Below are positions 1 to 12,809 of a DNA stretch of 64,000 nucleotides, piece by piece. A program made the position numbers and the translations under genes. The notes beneath the pieces were generated by a model, which worked only from the letters and a program-made list of their open reading frames with translations, had not been told where the DNA came from and did no database searches. Position 1 is the first letter of the stretch, and each line of letters opens with the position of its first letter. Source of the DNA: Rotaria socialis (lineage: Eukaryota; Rotifera; Eurotatoria; Philodinida; Philodinidae); the NCBI GenBank assembly GCA_905331475.1, contig CAJNYU010002706.1, forward strand, positions 310,001-374,000, read 5' to 3'.

Positions 1-1
1 C

Positions 2-1147
2 GATTGTTTGGAGCAAAGAAATAACGATTTCTTAGCCAATTCAAAAACCAATAAGGACTACAATGAAAAATCCGTTGTCTGGTAAGAATATTTCAGTTTT
101 TTGTTTTTAATCAAAAAATTAATTTACAGTAACATTTATGTTATAGGTGCTAGTCCATTGCCAGGTCTTAGTCCAGTGGACAGTAGTTCGCCAATACAAT
201 CAGTTTTTCAAACAATTCAATCTGTTTTACCTAATAATTTGTCAACATCCCTAACAGAAAAACGTCAATCAAAAAAACGTGTTCGCTTTGCATTAAAACT
301 AGAAACAGTACAAGAAGATCCATCATTATTCAATAATGGTAAATCTCTTATTGGTACAACAAAAACCAACAAACGAATCATTGATCCATGGCGAGACGGA
401 GGACCATTATACGGAGCTTACGTTGAATACTTAGACAAGCAAGGTGCTTTAACATCCAATCTACCAGAAACACATCGGCCTACACGACCATCGCCGCCAC
501 CATTATCACTAAATAAATCTGACGTTGAATCATCAACGCACACAAACACAATACTCGGTCGAAATAAATCACCTGAAATTCTCACGGAATCAGTCGAGTC
601 TGGTATGCCACCACTTGGTTTACCACACATTCTTAATCGAACAACAGCGACAAAAAAGAATAAAAATATTAATAATAATAATAATAATAATAACAATAGT
701 AACAATAGACGACCATCGTTGCCTGCTTTCGATCCTAGTTTAAAACAACGAGTACAATCGATAAGTCCATCGCATAATATTCAATCGAAAAAAATCTCTG
801 GCTCTCTTAATAATAAAAAGCAGCCACCCTCAATACATCCAACTGTAAAACGAGCTGATGTTACTTTGCCATCGATTAAGGATAACAAATTCAACGAAAA
901 ATTAATTCGAACAGATTATTCTGGCGGCACAAAAGTTATTAATGAATATTGTCAATCACAGAAACTTACTGAAATTATTTCCAATTCATTGTCGAATACA
1001 AACAATCAAATATATAACTTATCTGAACATTCTGTTCCACCTAATTTTCCAAAAACACCTAGAAGTCCGTGTCAGAATTATATAAATAATGAATCTTATT
1101 ATTCACAAAAAAATAATCATGATCTTCTGCAACCGATTATTCATTGA
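2..1147 (+). CDS. C-terminal part of an unrecognised protein with an RVxF-like PP1-docking motif
   Basis: Partial gene entering from the left edge. Exons read as 2..81 and 130..1147: the only intron that keeps frame is 82..129 (GTAAGA...TTACAG, 48 bases). The visible part is about 365 residues, low in complexity, rich in Ser, Asn and Pro, with an Asn run encoded by an AAT repeat near 667-695. Near position 270 it reads KKRVRFALK, which fits the RVxF motif by which regulatory subunits bind protein phosphatase 1. A stretch around 385-435 (DPWRDGGPLYGAYVEYLDK) looks more ordered than the rest. I do not recognise the family. A PP1-binding role is inferred from the short motif alone. A possible poly(A) signal AATAAA lies at 1167-1172, 20 bases after the stop. 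Confidence 0.7.
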
Positions 1148-4100
1148 ATTCTTAGATTGTAGATAAAATAAAGAAAGATTATATATTCCTTCAAATTGAT
1201 GTATCGTTTATCCTGACAATGACTTTCAAAGTTACATTGTACAGAATTTTATTTAAAAAAATAACTTTAGCACCTATACCAGCGACTATTTTGTTCATTG
1301 ACATTGCCATTTTGATTTGAATGATTTTATTTTTCTGTATAAAAAGAGAATAACGTAGCTACTGTTGTCTGATAGACATCGTAGTTTTATCTATTTAATA
1401 CAAATCATTAAATGAAATATTTGTGAAATTTTACAGGTACATATTTTTCGCAGAAGAATTTTCAATGTTTTCATGAGACGAAAATAATTTGATTTTAATC
1501 ATCGATTATTTTCACCACTTGTGATGAGTGAAGACATGTAAAATATAATAAAAGCTGTGTCGCAGAAAAGCCAAAGCCAATAACTATCGTAAAAAAATAG
1601 TGAAGTCTAGCAAGTATCGTATTTACACGTCTATAATTTAATATTATTCTATTGAAGTTCTTTTTGATCGATTCGATGTATATAACCAAGAGTAACATTA
1701 ATATTGAATATGTTCGCGAACGCTACATCTTCAAAAGATTTCGATAAATCAATATTCTTAGTTATTTCATTTAGTTATTCGTAAAAGAAGAAATTGACTT
1801 AATTCATACTTCGAAAAGCTTCATAAGAATAATATGATCAATAGATTCAAATAATTGAACAGCTAATGTGCCAATAGAGAATGAATCGACGAAACATATT
1901 TTTCCTCGAGTTTTCTATAATTTCTTATTGAACGATACTATAGATTGGTCTTGATAAGTGGGAATTTTTTTTAATTATTTTTAGCCATTTTTCAGATAGA
2001 CAATTGCTCTTTTAAACACATTACGACTGATGTAATAAAGTAGGGTACTTTGAAGACCAACTGTCAGTAAATGTCAATGTTGGTCAAATTTATTGATTTT
2101 GTGATTTATGGCTAGCTAAAAAGCAGGAAAAAATCTGCTCAATGGATTTAGGAATGAAATTGCAGTTATGCCGCATTGTTTTTTTTTGAAATGCTTATGC
2201 TGAGACGAATAACATTTTTCTTCTGAAACTTTATTTTTTTAAAGCATGTTTTGCCCTTCTGGACTTTTTAGTAGTCATCGATATGATAAATAAATACAAC
2301 AATTCAATATGAAAAACCATAAAATAGATTGAAGATATTCGTTAATTAAAGATTGACATCTATGTTAAATGTGTTTATTCCTTGCATAAAAAGCTACAGT
2401 TCGTGTCGAAATGAAAACAAAAATTAGCTCTACTCCATAATAAAATTTAGTCATTTTAGTTTTTACTCTTACTGTTGATATTTAAAACAAACTATTCTTT
2501 GTTTACATGATTATCCTCACTTTTCAGACTTTTATCAAAGAAACTTTTGTGAGATTAATCAACAAAGGGACAATGAAGAACCTATGTACTATTAACGTGC
2601 AAAACTATATCTTGATTCTATCTTAAATCCAATTTGACGTTTTTTAAGATTTGAAGTAGACAGAATAAGCTCAGGAAGCACGGGCACGCGCCTTTTCATT
2701 CAAGATTGCGATGTAATGCTCCATAGACTTTATATAGACCTAAAGTTTTTTATTATAATCTGTCGAACTAAAGGTACACCTAATCGAAAACTTTCATCAA
2801 GATTATAGCTTTAAAAAAGTGAGGGTATTGTTACTGACATCTTTTTTAAACATATCACAAACTCTACTGTAACAAAACAATCAGTGAACGCAAGCAATGA
2901 CATGTTACCGTACACTATATTAGCTTTCTATTTGATATCTATAGTCCAGTTCATTTGATAATTTAACTTTAGACTCACATGAATCTAACGAAAAGAAACT
3001 AAGTGTTTTGTTGATATAATGTTGAAAACGATGTCAACACATTCGTAAGTTTTAAAAAATGTTGCTGATCATGTTTCTAACTGTAAATCACATGTGGTTA
3101 AAGTATATTGAAATATTCTTATCTGGATTTAATCGATTGACGCAAATTACTATAGGCATAGTATATAGAAGCAACAAAGACAATGAGAGAAGAAAAAGAA
3201 CAATTACTGGTAGTCTATGACTGAAATTTGAAAAGGAAATTAATTGTTCAAAAAGGAATATCTTACTTTCAAAATGGTAACTGTATAATATCTGTTAGAT
3301 ACACATAAATAGGATTAAATGAAAATATGTTCCTTCTTTGTCAAATATAGAATCCTATTTATAAATGCAACACTGATATCAACCAATAACAGAGTTTTGT
3401 TTGACATTGTTCCACTGAAAAGTGTTCAAATTTATGAATACATGATATTTTACTTGGTCGTTTTAATAGTGTTCTTTCGACGCTTGCACGAAAAAAATAT
3501 TACAGCGAAGGACACATTCTTTCAACTTCATTGACGAATGGATTAGAATAATACGACAAGAGAATATTACTATTTGATAAAAAGAATATGATCAAGTTCG
3601 ATCTATTCAACTCAAATGAAGTGTTTTTCTTATTTACTTTCAGTTTCCTCGTATATTGAATAAAATAAACATGTAATGTTGTTTATTATAGAAGACAAGA
3701 GTTTTTTTTCTCATTATAGACATTGCTTCTAATAGAAACTCAACAGCTACAGTTGATAACAGCAAATTAAATGTTTTCTTTTTTTCATCTTCTTTTTAAG
3801 TTTAGTGAACATTCTATTTTTTTCATCATATAAAACATTCATTTATGCAAGTGTTCCTATTTTACTCCAGCTTGTCATTTGCATCGAGCTGTAATAATCA
3901 GACACTTAAACTTTAAAGAAAAAAGAGGTTTCTCATCTGATGATTTCTTTTTATATGCTTAATTGCTTCAAATTTTTCGCATGTACACTGAAAGAGTACT
4001 TATAGTTGTGTTTTACAGTTGATGCTTTCTTTTAAGAATAGACAGTTTTTTTTCTTTTGTTCGGATATACCAATAATCTGATGAAGTTAAATCGATTATT

Positions 4101-6033
4101 CTTCGAATATTTGCTTAATCTTGCGATAACAAAAGTCCTTTTTTTTTCTTCAAGTTTGATAAGAGATCGAAAATCGATTCAAACTTTCTTTATTTGTCCG
4201 ATACATTGTGTAGGGCTGTGTAATGAAATCGTCAATTCTTCATTTACTTTTTCTTCTTTCGTTCTTGTGTTCTTTTTCTAGCTTTAATTTAAAAAGAAAA
4301 CGTTTGGTATACGACAGCAGGCAACTAGTTGGAACATTCAGAAAAAGAAGAAAAAGAAAATACTCCAGAAAAGTAAATTGCAGTAATCAGGAAAGTTTTT
4401 ACAGTAACTCTATGAAAGAAAAAACTAGATGAAGCACATGTTTCTTTCAAGTGTTTCATTTCTGTTGACAGACATTTTTCCTAGTCTGTACATATAATTC
4501 TTCATGCTGATTACTGATCTAGCCAACTTTGAAATTATAATCCTCAATATTTATTTGATTTTTCGATACGTATCATAAGACGATAATTGTCTGCGCTTTT
4601 CCTCTTACTTACGAAAGAATAATAGGCGATAGGTGTTTTGATACATATAATTCCCTAAGAAATAACGCGTGTTGTAATTAAATTTTTCTTTTCTTTATGT
4701 TTCTTTTTTCACTAGCTAATTTTCCTTCTACATGAAATACTGAGAAAAAGCGTTCCAGTCAAATGAACCGCGCATATGTAATAAGTTAAATTTTTATTTT
4801 TAATTTGAGATCTATGCAGCTTTTTTTGTGGATATAATTTTTAGTTGTTATGTAAACTTCTAGTAGACAAGCGAGTTTTTCTTTCAAGCAATGGTATGTA
4901 TCGATTAGAAAATAACACTATACTGATCAATATACATTAGAGTATGTCACATCCGAAATCAAGGACATACAACAACATACTCCGGCTGGCGTATGTCTGA
5001 TTAGGCCTGTTTTATTCTTTCACAACGTACAGTATTTTACTTCTTTTTATTCTTCACATTCAAAAAAAACTCATATAAGACTTATTTATACTTACGTTAG
5101 ACAATATTTTCTAATTGAATTATCTATGAAATTTGATTTTACAAATTTTTTGATTTCTCATGTTATCCCTTTTCTTCTGCATTGTTCTCTTTTTTCACCT
5201 TTATTTTTATGGATGTGTGTGTAGGTTTCTTCCGTTTCTGACGATAACTGTAAATATGTGGCATTCATTATCACGCTTAAACAACGAGTCACAGCAGTGC
5301 GTGTGTTACTCAAATTCACATTTTCTTCTCTCTTTGTCTTTGACGACGCGCCAGTATTTTAAAGAAATATCTTCTCATGAACTATTGTGTAGAGAGAGGA
5401 GATGTTTGATACCATAAGTATCTGCTATAATCCTTTCTTTTTCTTGTTGCATGCTTTCTTCGTTCTCTTATAGTTAGGATTTTTGTTATACTTTTGTTCT
5501 CTGCGAACTTTGAACGTAATAGCGAATGGCAACACTGAAAGAGAAAAGAGTAAAATCAAGGAAGAGAATTACAACATTTATACATGAACGCATGTCTTTC
5601 TGACAGTCCTTCGTGAAGCTTATGATTATTAATGACTACTATCGGTATATACTCTCAACGACATTTTTACAGAAGAATGAAAAAAAAAGAGTCCACAGTT
5701 GATGCCAGCGATAAAATAGATGAGAATGAAGAAGGCAAAAAAAAACCAGATTCGCCGTTGGCATTATTAGTCATATTATTAACTATAAAGCTTTTTTATA
5801 CATAAGGCTGGCATCGACGGAATCTTGCCCTTTTCTGTTTTCTCTCATGTCGTTTTACTGCTGTTATTCGTTTTGAAATATTATCTCAACCCAAACAACT
5901 TGAATAATAACGCAAAAGCATAAAATCTACTACGATTTATCATGATTCTTTTCTATTTACTATTTTTCCTTCTAGATCTTGACAATTCTCATCATAAATC
6001 TCACGTAAAAGTAATTTTCATCAAACTACTGCA
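1148..6033. other. AT-rich gap of about 4.9 kb, no gene recognised
   Basis: No open frame here looks like protein by composition or motif; the short frames present are AT-rich chance frames. The last part may hold 5' untranslated sequence of the claudin-like gene: a possible acceptor CTTCTAG sits near 5969-5975, about 60 bases before its start codon. Homopolymer T and A runs are common. I see no tRNA, rRNA or transposon ends. Confidence 0.5.
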
Positions 6034-6585
6034 ATGCCAGAATTTCACAAACTTATGTTGTTTGCCGGAGCTGGTATTGGCGCTTTTGCATTATTACTGC
6101 TTATTATTAGTGTAGCTACACCTGCATGGCTTGACGATGGACAAGGCAGTACTATTGGTCTTTTCCGAAAATGTGTTTCAGCTAATTTGCCTAATGCTAC
6201 AAATCTTGGTAATGGATGTCATAACGAAAATCGTGTTACTCAAGGTGGTTTGTCCGTGTTTGGTCTTTTATTGCTTGTATTCTCTATTTTTGCGACAATT
6301 GCTGCCGCATTTACAGGAAATACATTACTTTTATTAATTTCTTTGGGTTTGATGTATTTTTCGTCTATGTTTGTTATGTCAGCGTATGCAACGTGGGGAG
6401 CTTATTCACGTGATTTTGACTCGTACTCTTTTCCGTATGGAACAGCAACGGCAACTCAACATACATCAATGGGTTATTCGTATAACTTATGTGTTGCTGC
6501 ACATTTCTTTCTCTGGACGGCACTAACATGTGTCGCATTTGGTGTTGGAAATTATTTGGGTGCCGAACGAAATTCTTCAGGTTAA
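6034..6585 (+). CDS. Four-helix membrane protein of the claudin/PMP22/EMP group
   Basis: Single-exon gene of 183 residues. Four hydrophobic segments are visible at about residues 8-31, 73-96, 98-120 and 153-176. The first extracellular loop carries the family signature: Trp32 followed by GLF at 42-44, Cys47 and Cys62, matching the W-GLW-C-C pattern of claudins and PMP22/EMP proteins. Such proteins sit in the plasma membrane and either seal paracellular junctions or shape membrane and adhesion. No C-terminal PDZ-binding motif typical of vertebrate claudins is obvious (it ends RNSSG). The loop motif places it in the superfamily but not in a subgroup. The start is the first ATG of the open frame and directly precedes the first helix. 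Confidence 0.8.
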   Translation: MPEFHKLMLFAGAGIGAFALLLLIISVATPAWLDDGQGSTIGLFRKCVSANLPNATNLGNGCHNENRVTQGGLSVFGLLLLVFSIFATIAAAFTGNTLLLLISLGLMYFSSMFVMSAYATWGAYSRDFDSYSFPYGTATATQHTSMGYSYNLCVAAHFFLWTALTCVAFGVGNYLGAERNSSG

Positions 6586-6775
6586 TTGACTCTGTTCAAA
6601 ATATTTTTCTTGTCAAATCTAGACGTATAAAAATAAATACCAAAATTCAAAACAATACTTATTCTTTAGTTTGTTTTATTCGGTAATACTCTATCTTTTT
6701 CATTATTTAATTAAAATATTTAAATATCTGCTCGTCTTGTATAACTGCCATTGATTCTTCTTTTTTTTAATTGTC

Positions 6776-6802
6776 GTATATATATATATATATATATATA
6801 TA
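6776..6802. repeat. (TA)n microsatellite
   Basis: Uninterrupted alternating TA of roughly 26 bases, downstream of the claudin-like gene. Confidence 0.9.
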
Positions 6803-7803
6803 CTATGTAATGTGTGTCACTAATACATCAGTTATTTTACTAAACTTCTCAAAGCACGTGACGCATTGTGATACATGTTAATGAGATTTAACTGGCTTTG
6901 TTTTAGTTAAAATCTTACATCGTTCGTCTGTGTTTTTCGTTCTCTTTCTCTGATACATGTTACTCTTTTTCTTCTTTATTATCAATTCATATGAATTAGA
7001 GAACAATTTTGTTGCCGCGTTAATATGCAAAACAAGAGAATTTATACATTTAAATGACATATATGTAATTTATTCATAATTATTTCGATGACAAAACTTT
7101 TGGAGACATACTCAAGGTGAAGAATATGTTGAGTTTTATAAAAAAAAAAAAGAAATTAATGTTAGAGTATTAAATGCATCTGTTAGTAATATGCCAAATA
7201 AATAATTCGTTGTGTATCATAGAATTTGATATGCGCAGATTTGAATGATATGCTTTTTTTGTAAATTAAGAAGATTTTTTGCACATAATAACATTCCAAA
7301 CATAGTTTACTCTAAATCAATGCATGAAATCAAAGTTTTGCATTAATGTTATTTTTTAATATTTTGTTACACTGTAAGATTCTCAATATTTGATTCTTTT
7401 CTACCTATAAAATCCAATATGTTCAGTGTAAAAATATATGACATGGAATTTAGTTGAAAATATTTTCTGAAAGTCTTGAAAACCGAAAAGTATCATATAT
7501 TCAGACAGTGCTAAACAATGATTTTAATTTCAGACAAAATGTATGTCATGACAAAAAGTTTTCTTTCTTTTTTTCTAAGTTTCACAATTTATAATTTGGG
7601 TACATTGAGCATAGAAAGAAAAAGAATGATTCGACATATCTTACTACAGCTTGTTCTATGAGCCTACTAAAATATTAGTTCATATCAGTGATTTTTCGCC
7701 AATGCTGATTCCGATAATCATAGTAAATTCTTTATTAGAAAAGAAGTTGTTAGAAAATCAACATTTTATTCGAAAAAGAAATCTAATCAAATTACGTTAT
7801 GGC

Positions 7804-7834
<31 letters not shown>
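7804..7834. repeat. (ATT)n microsatellite
   Basis: About ten ATT units in an intergenic gap. The short frames across it are products of the repeat, not genes. Confidence 0.9.
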
Positions 7835-7837
<3 letters not shown>

Positions 7838-9730
7838 AATAGAACAGAACTTTCTGTAATATATTCAAATATAAGAGAAGTTGCTGTAGAATTTCTTAAA
7901 TCTTCACACTCATCGATTTATTTTTGCAATCGGCAATTCGCTTTTAACGAGAGGTATGACGTTCAAGTTGCTATAGTGTTTCATTATAGCAATATTTTAT
8001 CCAAAAATAGAATCAATATAAAAATTTTCCCCACGCGATATTTATAATGTGGGTAGTTGAATATAATAGGCATGTTGAAAAACGATAGTAGTAGAAAACT
8101 AAAATAGAATTGACTTAATTTATTCTAAATAAATCATTCAAAAATAATCGAAGTAGAAAATCATGATTCAAATAGAAGAACAACTAATAAGTAATATTAA
8201 AACATACAGCATGATTTATACGTATATCAAATACCTAAAAAGAACACATTTTAATTGTATTGACGATAAAGCCATTGATGTCAAATAAAACAAAATACAT
8301 TTTATCAATAATGCGAGATCTTATTTTTATTGATTCTCAAAATTGAATGTAAAAGTAATAATTGTCAAAAATGCTACTACAAGTGTGAATCAAGTTGTTT
8401 GTCGAATATAATCATAGTCAGCAATGTAAATCTCATTATAATCATCATTCAATATTCATTACCGATAAATCTTGAAACTTCATTATGTTGCTATATTTTC
8501 TTTTAATAATATTTCATTTACGTACACTCACACCCTCAAGCTCCGGGTGCTGTGTTCAGGAGAAAAGGGTTCGGAACTAAGCCTGGCAGCATTTTTGGAT
8601 GCACTTTGGAAAGTCATGTTTTGAAAAACCAGATTTGATCTATGAAATATTTATTATTATGCCATTGGATGTAGAATTTAATTCTGAACAAAGTGATGTA
8701 ACTGTTAAAATGAGCAACGAAATCATTTACGCTGTTCCAGAGAAAAAAAGAACAATGGCATAAGCCTATCAGAGAAGAGACTTTTCCGGGGTTTTCACAT
8801 TTTTTGCTTGAAAATTTTTCTTTCAAATATTTATTATAAAATTATAAAACATGCATTGAACAATGCGAAATTTGATCAGGAATCTTGTAGCATATTTGAA
8901 ATTTCAGTGGAACTGTTATTAATCATTTTTAATCATCGTTTTCGTTTTTGACCGTCGCAGTTAGACAGTTGAGTATGCGTTAAACTTTTCAATTTCGCAC
9001 GGACAAGGAAAACTTATTTGAAAAATAAATTAGTCAGTTTTGTAGAGTGAAAAATCCTATATCGGATGAGCTTAGAACAGAACAGTTGAGATGTGTTGCC
9101 CTTCTTCAAAAGAAGAAAATAAAAATGTGCCATTCTTTACGGATCACCAGTTAGTCATATATTTTTCGAAATGAACAACTGTAATAGATTCATAGTAACC
9201 ATTTTTACATCGCATCATTGAACATATTCACCCTTCTGACAATAGGTCAGTAAAACTCAGATGAGCATTCGATATCGTAGTTTTACAGATCTATCAAGAA
9301 AGCAATGCTGCTTTCTTTCATTTGAAGCTAAAAACTTCGTTTGCATAGTCTCAATAATACAAATCGTGTTTTAAAAAAATAAAACTAGTATAAATGTAAG
9401 TGTTAAGAAAGACGGATGAATGGATAGAACGCAATATTTTCGGTATGATTACAGATAGAGTGACCTCAGTTGAATTAGTAACTTATAGCATTTACGAAGT
9501 AGACAAAAAAAAACAAGACATGTAGAAGTGTTGAAATTTATATCAGTGTTTATTTGGAATATTGTTTCGAAGAGAATTAATCTTTAGAGATTTCAAGTGG
9601 TAGATGTTTTAGAAAGTTAAATTTTCTAATCAATACATTGTTTCAAAAATTTGAAACGAACAAAAAATAGCAACATATTCAATTTGAGCAAAATGCTTTA
9701 TTTTTCTCGTGTTAATAATTATAATCATTG

Positions 9731-10102
9731 CTGACAATGGAGATGTTTCAGGTGATTAGCAAAAACGTTGAAGTTTTTTATGTCAAATGAAAGCTCTCAT
9801 CATGAAACTAACATGGTTAAAATATTAGCGACTGTTGGCGTACCCTTATGGAGATATTCGATTTTTCAGTGAATTTTCTCTACAGGGCCGGCTTTCCAAG
9901 CAATATCATATTCTCGAATTTGAACCAGAAACTTTGNAAAGCCGGTCCTGTAGAGAAAATTCACTGAAAAATCGAATATCCCCATAAGGGTACACCAACA
10001 GCCGCTAATATTTTAACCATGTTAGTTTCATGATGAGAGCTTTCATTTGACATAAAAAACTTCAACGTTTTTGCTTATCACCTGAAACACCTCCATTGTG
10101 AG
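9731..10102. mobile_element. Long fold-back element (snapback MITE-like), arms of about 165 bases
   Basis: The left arm (about 9731-9898) and the right arm (about 9937-10102) are near-perfect reverse complements with a few mismatches, separated by a loop of about 38 bases. The outer ends read ACAATGGAG(A/G)TGTTTCAGG and its complement. The inner ends carry GCCGGCTTT/AAAGCCGG. The single ambiguous base n (9937) lies at the start of the right arm, as expected where a hairpin disturbs sequencing. No coding capacity. I found no clear target-site duplication, so the superfamily is open. Confidence 0.75.
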
Positions 10103-11967
10103 TAGAGATTCTTAAATTTAATTTCTATGGAGAATTTTATTAGATTTAATTCAACTGTACTCAATTTCTATGGAACAAAGTCACGGCTTTTTAGAATTCT
10201 AGAAACGTAATACATTTTGATAATTTATTCGTGATTGTATTGAGAAATTTTTTCTCTTCGCAACTGTACATATCATATTCTATATTCAAAACATTTTGAT
10301 AATCTTTGCTACATCATGAACATCAACTGACTTATTTCTAATTCGTTATCTTTTTTTCCTTCGATATATTCTAGGTCTGATTTAATTTCGATTTTATTGA
10401 AAAATAAAACCCTTTTTTCATCTTTTAAATATAATTATATTCACATGTACATAGATATACTATATATACCCGAAAGATATGAACAATGCTCAACGTTTCT
10501 CAAACAGCAAAAACATAAAATGCGAAACTATTTATTAATAGCTGAGATTTTCCGATCTTATCTATGCTTATAGTTTACACTATCCTAAACTCTTCAATGA
10601 TATAATACAAATATAGTGCGTCAATTTTTGTCATTTTTTTCTATCAACATGTCTTCCCTCTTTTCTCTCCCTTCCTCATTTGGCCACACCATTGTATCAA
10701 CAACCATCACAAAAACAGACAAAGCACAGATATGTCTATATCTATGCGTGTGTATGTGTAGCGTGACAGGAGTCTGATGCCGACATAAAGATAAGCGTAA
10801 GTCAGTTTCCCTTTTCATTGGCAAACGAAGAAATATTCCTTTTGTGTCTTTTCGTATCACACTATACGCTCTTCTTATCTCGTTTATTTCTATTGCAACT
10901 CGGTTTTATTTTTGTTTCTTCATCAAATTCTCATTTGTCTTGATTTGTATAGTTTCCCTATATTGTCTATGTGTTTATCCTATCTACTATTGCAGGTATC
11001 ATTAGCATCCCGGAAGTAAATATGATATAATATCATCGTCTAATTGAATTTTACAGTTCTATATACAACTGTGTCATTTACATCATGCAAACTGATATAT
11101 ACATTGTAGAGTAATGTTGAGTAATAGCTATAGAAAATTGTTCACAAGAAAAGAGAAAATCTTTTTCTGCTTCGTCTTCTTCTTCTACTTTCCAATTCGT
11201 TTCCTTATTGTTTTATGTGTTATCAGTCTTACGTTTGACTTGGTTGATTGGTCGAGCTCGTATGTCTTCATCAACTCATCAACTAGTAAAATGTCAACAC
11301 ACCCTCAAACTTAGATATGGAGTAAAAAGAAAGAGCCAACCCCTGATTCTTTATCACTTCTACTATTTATGCAGTGGGCGAATAGACGTATACAATAATC
11401 AAGTATGTAATAGTGCCGAAGAAAAGCAAATCCTTTCATTTATTTGTGTAAAATTAACGAAAATATTGAAATTTCAACTAAATCTTGTGATTTTATTTTA
11501 CTTTTACTTTTACTTTCTTTGTTTTTTTGTTTGTTTTCATAATTACTTAATTCATTTCGTTGCCTCTTTGTTTCATCTAAGTTAACTTTCTCGACAAACA
11601 AAACAGTGTAATTACATTTTGATATGATAGTGCTATCTCATTGGCAGAAAAGAAAATAAGAAAAAAGAAAAATGCCAAACGACTGATGTTGATGCTAGTT
11701 TGCAAGTAAGGAAACGAATGATACCGATTGTCAAGTCATCGTATGTATAACAGTGTGCGTATTTCCATAAGCAAGCAAAGAGGAGATAAACAATCTGTCA
11801 GATGACGATGATGAGTCGTCGTTGTTGATGATAGTGGGACGAACGAGCGAATGAGAGAAAAAAAGAGAAAATCGACTGGTTCGCATTGCGTGCCAATCGC
11901 CTTTTTTCTGATTCTATGTGTACAAGAGAATCGAACAATTGCTATCACTTTATCATCTCTCTTTCCA

Positions 11968-12005
<38 letters not shown>
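11968..12005. repeat. (CT)n tract upstream of the T-box gene
   Basis: Pyrimidine CT repeat ending about 85 bases before the proposed start codon at 12089. It may lie in the promoter or the 5' untranslated region. It produces spurious Ser/Leu frames. Confidence 0.9.
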
Positions 12006-12088
12006 ATCTTGTTTTGCGTTTGCTCAAGCTCTTCACACCATATTCACTCAACAATAATTTTCTTGTCTATCCTTTTTTTTCTTCTTCT

Positions 12089-12776
12089 ATGGACAACAAT
12101 CCGTTGACACCGCGTGCTAGTAATTTTAGTATCGCTTCACTGATTACATCAGATTGTTGCGATGATGAAAATAGTTTGTATCATTCTATGACGAGTTCAA
12201 TAGAAACAACTAACAATCATCATATTGATTGTACTCCTAATCTCTCTATTGAAAAGATTACTAACGATTATTATAATAATCATATAAATCAAGATCTTCA
12301 TCATTATCGTACGGCAACATTAACTGAAGAGAATAACGGACAATATCAACAGCAAGGTACAATAAAAGAAAATCGATCAACAAACCATAAACAAGTTACA
12401 AATCTTCAAAAAAGTCTAACCACAATTCGTAATATGGAAGGTAAGTTTAGTAACGGAAACAAAAAAAAATGACAAAAACTTTATCTATAACTCTTATATG
12501 AACAAATGTATTTACTTTCTTTTTAGATTATATTCAATCAGCAACAGAAAAAATAAAATCAACATCGAGTAATATGCTTGATATAAATAAATCTGACAAT
12601 GAACATGGTGGAGGTCAAAATGGAAATAATGAAATGAAAAAACCACTTCATCCAAAATTGTCTAATATTAAAATGGCTATTGAATCAAAGTCATTATGGG
12701 ATGAATTTGATAAACTTGGAACAGAAATGATTGTTACACGATCAGGAAGGTAAATATTAAAAAAAGTAACAAGGTC

Positions 12777-12809
<33 letters not shown>

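Larger units (their letters stand above)
6586..12088. other. AT-rich gap of about 5.5 kb with microsatellites and one fold-back element
   Basis: No coding region is supported. It holds a TA microsatellite (about 6776-6802), an ATT microsatellite (about 7804-7834), a small GC-rich patch with a hairpin (about 8528-8590), a long inverted repeat (9731-10102) and a CT tract (about 11968-12005) just upstream of the T-box gene. The right end is likely promoter and 5' untranslated sequence of that gene. Confidence 0.5.

Noticed and set aside
418-705. Minus-strand frame starting with a long Leu run
   Set aside because: It is the reverse of the AAT repeat and coding exon of the plus-strand gene; no motif of its own.
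1200-6000. Several 60-85-codon frames as possible small genes
   Set aside because: Phe/Leu/Ile/Ser-rich products of AT-rich sequence with no motif, start context or poly(A) support.
11851-12107. Overlapping Ser/Leu-rich frames upstream of the T-box gene
   Set aside because: They are produced by the CT tract; the frame that matters starts at the ATG at 12089.
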